This document shows, in pieces, positions 60,043-64,000 of a stretch of DNA of 64,000 nt; position 1 is the stretch's first letter; each line of letters begins with the position of its first letter. The notes under the pieces were generated by a model. It did not search any database and was not told where the DNA came from. It was given only the letters and a program-made list of their open reading frames with translations. The position numbers and the translations under genes were made by a program. The stretch covers positions 124,001 to 188,000 of the forward strand of contig NW_017265191.1 of NCBI RefSeq assembly GCF_001638985.1, in the 5' to 3' direction. This DNA comes from Phycomyces blakesleeanus NRRL 1555(-). Lineage: Eukaryota; Mucoromycota; Mucoromycetes; Mucorales; Phycomycetaceae.

Positions 60043-61904
60043 TAATAATAATGCATACGCAAACAATAGCAACATAAACATCAACATCAACACCAACACC
60101 AACATTAACCAAAGCATTTTTGTCACTATCATAATAAGAATAACATAGCATGTTTTACTAGAAATATCTTTATGCTTTATTTTACACATCAAAATTGTGC
60201 TCAAAGGCAGAATTTTGTATTTGGTAAAAGAGACTCTATTGGTCAGACTGTTTTTTGTTTACAGTTTGATTACAATTCCACAAACAAGAATTTTGCCCTA
60301 GAATGGAACAAGCCGCACAAAAATCACTGTCAGGTTTAGGGTTGGTTAGGAGGAGTATCAAGATACATATATATATTCTCTGTGGCCACATTGACGAAGC
60401 ACATAGTATACACAGAATAAACTATTGGATCATGAATATAGAATAAATGAAACAAAAACAATAGCCATCATTTATTTTATATATTCTATTTTTGTGTGTA
60501 TCACTTCAAAGATAAAAATAAAAGTAAAATTACCGTTACCATTACCATTACCTTAGCCTTCACTCCAGCCCTATAATTAACTGCGGAGGGCAAGCTACTT
60601 GTATGGAAGTTCCGCTACCAAACGTGGCTCAACCGTAACTCTTCATTTCTTATTAGTATTCTTTGTCTGGTGTCTATCCGGTTGCATTGGACCATACCCA
60701 TGTAGTTGGATTTCGTACTCAATTAGAATAAAGGTACGGGACTTAAAGGTAAAGATTCGCAACCTCGGATTTTTTGAAAATATCTTTTCGCTTTATTAAG
60801 ATAGAGAACCTCTTTTGATATCACCAATACGATACAGTAAAGTATCTGTATGATTATATAAATAAAAAGATGTATTAAGGAAAGAATATCAGCGGAAACC
60901 CAAAGAGAAACCATAGCTATACAAATGAAATTTATACTAGTTTTTGATAATATATATGTGTATATCATGAACCCGTTTGAGAGATGCAAATTCCCGAATT
61001 CTCGGGTCTATGAGGCATAAAAGCCGTATACATGAGTGGCTATAGTGGGTAATGATTTCACAAGAAAAGAGAGGCTTTTGTTCTTCAATAGTACTCTTAT
61101 ATCAAATAAATTGGTAGCAAGAAGAATGAGATTATGCAGGGATAATCTTTTTCCACAGGAATATGTGGCCCTAAATAGACTATGATTATCATGTTCATTT
61201 CTTTAATACTGATCCTTGTCGACATCGACATCGACATCGTCTTCGCTTTTTATTTTTGGTTAAAGAACACTGTGGAATCTATTGAAGTTAATTCCGTATT
61301 AATAGACCCAGAACTTCCAATTAGGCACTTATTGAGAACAATTGACATAGTCTACAGACGCAAATAACCTTCTTTGTCTTACTTCCTCACTCCTCCTCTC
61401 CTCTCCTCTCCTTTCCATTTTCTCTCGAGCTTCACGGGCATGTCTAACAAATTCTTTATTTGTAGTAGACCGAGAATTACACCGATGTTTCTGGATAGGA
61501 GTTAAATAAAATAAAGCAAAAATACTATTATAAAGAAAAGAAGAAGAAGAAGAAACATACATTTCTGCCGTAGTATTCATGATTATATTTTTATCGACAA
61601 TTTATTAATAAATATATATATATATGTATTTATGGGACGTTTTGTGAAATGATTGCTCCTGCATCAGATTATAGTATATGAAAACTAGATTTTTTTAACT
61701 CGATTATTATTATTTTATACGTGCCTATAAAATAGGTATAAGTTCGGTTAAATTGATGTAAAATAAATTACAACAGCAGAAGAAAAAGGAAAAGCAAATG
61801 TTTTTTTTTTTCAAAATATATATATAAAATAAAAGAAAACATGGTAAATTCCACATCTTGTCCTTGATTTAAAGAAAAGAAAAGCAAGCTCACTCTTGAT
61901 AAGA
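60043..61904. other. Intergenic between the DEAH helicase and the UGT
   Basis: Contains (ACC)-type repeats at 60060-60105 and CCATTA repeats at 60535-60555. A minus-strand frame at 61329-61580 starts MNTTAEM, is followed by a GTATGT donor, and has charged repeats (EKMERRGEERRSEEVRQRR) over a GGAGA purine tract. A small spliced gene is possible, but two different frames are open, so I do not call it. Confidence 0.35.
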
Positions 61905-63914
61905 ATGAAGTGGCCAATAATTTTCAATTTTTTACTATTTATTCTTCTATCATTTATTGTACCTACCCGCTCTATCGACAATCCAAATCCAAATACTTTG
62001 GAACTTGTTGAAGACTTTAGAGTCTCAAAGAATATAGTCTTTTCATGCCAGGCTGGTGGGTCATCTCACATCAACTGGGTGCTCCTCATACTTGAAGAAC
62101 TAGCAACAAGAGGACACAATATCACATACATTACTCGGGTAAAAACAACAGCAATATATATATTGTCTAATTTGAAATATTAGATCATATACTGATACAT
62201 TATACATATATACATATATATATATATGTGTGTGTGTGTGTTTATGTGTATATAGGATGATCATCTAAAATTTGGCAAGCCTTATCCTAAAATCAAATCT
62301 GTTTCAATTGGAAAACGTTTGGTGCAGAGTTGGCTTCCAACTACTTCAGGAAAGCGAGGCGATTGGATAGAGAGGATGAAGGTTGTCGAGGGCCCTATAA
62401 GAAGCGAAACAGAAAAAGGTAAAGCAAAACACACGCACACCAAAATTGCATATATTATTGACGCTTTGTTGTTATTGAATATTATTATAAATGTATTTGA
62501 ACTGTGTTCCTTATGTTTTTCCCTGGTTCTTAATCTTGGTTTTGGTTTTGTAGAGGTTGCTTTTTACCGCTCCTATTTTACTGAAAATAATGTAGACGTT
62601 GCCTTGTGCGATATGTTCACAACCATATGTGTCCTTGTAGCACGCGAAATGAAGATTCCTTTTATTATTACATCTAGTATAGATATATCTCCCGGTAAGT
62701 TTTTCTTTTATTTTCACTTTTCATTACAGATCAATACACACAAATAAGCTATATGGGAATGCTTGAGTAATAACGCATCGATAGACTCAAAGGCACCATA
62801 CATCAATAATGGAATAATGGATATGGAGGATCCAATAACCTTGTACCAGTCATACTTTAAGCGTCTGTACACGACCACAATTCTGCCGTATACCACCATC
62901 TACCGCACTATGGGATATGCCAAAGAATTCAGTCGTAAACTTGATTCGGTCGGCATATCAGGATTCAATGGAAATGAAATTGGTCTCTGGAAAGATTCTT
63001 TAAAGATGGTCAATACCGTATTTGGGTTTGAACCCGCCCGCCCGGTTGGACCACTTGTCGAATTTGTTGGTCCGATTATTCCACGAAACCACCAGCCACT
63101 GACAGACTCTTTGAAGAGCTATCTCGACACCCATCAACGAATTGCTTACATTGCTTTTGGACAGCATGCCACCCCAGAACTTCACGACACTCGTTTGATA
63201 CTGACTGCCATGTTTGAAAACATAGAAAACGGTGCTCTTGATGGCTTTGTGTGGGCCACAGTTCACTTGACAAAGGACTTTCCTACCTCGATCACGACTT
63301 CATCCAACACAACTTACTACTATTCAGACCTGATAAAAGACAAGATTCCCTCTTCTCGGCTGGTCCGATGGGCTCCACAGTACGCAGTTCTCAATCATCC
63401 ATCTACGATAATGTTCATGACCCACGGTGGTGCTGGATCACTACACGAAGCCTTGTTTGCCGGCAAACGGTTGGTTGGGTACCCATTCTGCGGAGACCAG
63501 CCTGGCACGGCACGTAATATCGAAAGGTCCAAGCTGGGCGCTTTTGTGGACTACAAAAAATCTCAGTTGGAAGCAAACAAGGCAATTGAGCGAGTGGTTA
63601 GGGACAAAGGTGGGGTGATTCAGCAGACTGTCAATCGATACAAGGCGCTTGTTCAAATTCACACTCAAACCGGAGTTCGGCGTGGTGCCGATCTAGTTGA
63701 AGAAGTTGCTTTTGTAAACGTGGATGGTGCGTTACCTCATCGCTATGAGGTCGCGAGAAAAATGTCTTTTGTAAAGGCTAATAATTTAGACGTCCATGCT
63801 ACGTGGATTTTGGCAGTCCTTGGCTTGTTTTACTTAATTGTCCTCGGTGTTAAAAGTGCGATTCTCAGTATTTATACTAGTGTACATCGTTCTAGAAAAC
63901 TAAAGACACTTTAA
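61905..63914 (+). CDS. UDP-glycosyltransferase (GT1 / UGT family), membrane-anchored
   Basis: Four exons (61905-62138, 62256-62418, 62554-62694, 62749-63914) give 567 aa. The architecture is that of ER UGTs: signal peptide (WPIIFNFLLFILLSFIVP), lumenal donor and acceptor domains, and a C-terminal membrane helix (WILAVLGLFYLIVLGV) with a short basic tail (RSRKLKTL). The N-terminal domain has GGSSHINWVLLILEELATRG, with the catalytic-type histidine region (SHINW). The UDP-sugar signature is RLVRWAPQYAVLNHP then MTHGGAGSLHEALFAGKRLV and PFCGDQPGTARNIE (residues about 410-460). GT1 enzymes transfer a sugar to sterols, lipids or small hydrophobic molecules. The acceptor cannot be read from sequence. 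The last-exon border (AATAAG|CT at 62749) is the only acceptor that avoids in-frame stops. Confidence 0.9.
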
Positions 63915-64000
63915 AGATCTACCTTTATATTTATCATTATTTCATTAAAGCCATTATATTATATATATATATTAATAAGCTACTTTTGCTTACTAGCTGT

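Noticed and set aside
61329..61580. 83-codon minus-strand frame
   Set aside because: Charged repeats come from a GGAGA tract, and two frames compete; too ambiguous to call a gene.

Overview
The window looks like nuclear DNA of an early-diverging filamentous fungus, most likely Mucoromycota (inference). The evidence is AT-rich intergenic DNA, many short GT-AG introns (about 50-140 bp) in almost every gene, a BRPF-like PZP-bromodomain-PWWP protein, an animal-type GH37 trehalase, and TnpB/Fanzor-type transposon relics. I saw no rRNA, tRNA or CRISPR array.

Twelve genes can be rebuilt with exon phases that close exactly. In order they are: an ER DnaJ protein (390-1235, -), fibrillarin (6412-7684, -), secreted trehalase (8207-10446, -), an NDUFAF5-like complex I assembly factor (14699-16302, -), a BRPF/Nto1-like chromatin scaffold (16604-21292, -), VAC14 (22608-26351, -), the ATPase inhibitor IF1 (28506-28834, +), a peroxisomal D-amino-acid oxidase (29165-30767, -), SUB2/UAP56 (32612-34086, +), a heat shock factor (42292-44459, -), a DHX33/Dhr2-like DEAH helicase (57089-60042, +) and a UDP-glycosyltransferase (61905-63914, +). 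A thirteenth, small gene at 38261-38740 (-) encodes a Tc1-type helix-turn-helix protein. The genes are mostly housekeeping and do not form a pathway cluster. Fibrillarin and the DHX33-like helicase both act in ribosome biogenesis.

The accessory DNA lies between these genes. Decayed copies of a TnpB/Fanzor-like RNA-guided nuclease gene occur at 3350-3710, 4906-5310 and 35078-36600. The third copy sits inside a 2.6-kb element with about 50-bp terminal inverted repeats and TA flanks (34921-37516). A 271-bp derivative-like block with the same termini lies at its right end (37246-37516). A separate 143-bp near-perfect fold-back element lies at 50763-50905 in a 12.6-kb gene desert. Upstream of the HTH gene is an array of seven GTTACG...CGTAAC palindromes spaced about 21 bp apart (38960-39100), which looks like an operator array. 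A 105-bp pentamer satellite lies at 38056-38160.

Splice sites were read by eye. They were accepted only where the reading frame closed and the protein matched its family. Gene names rest on motif recognition, not on database searches.
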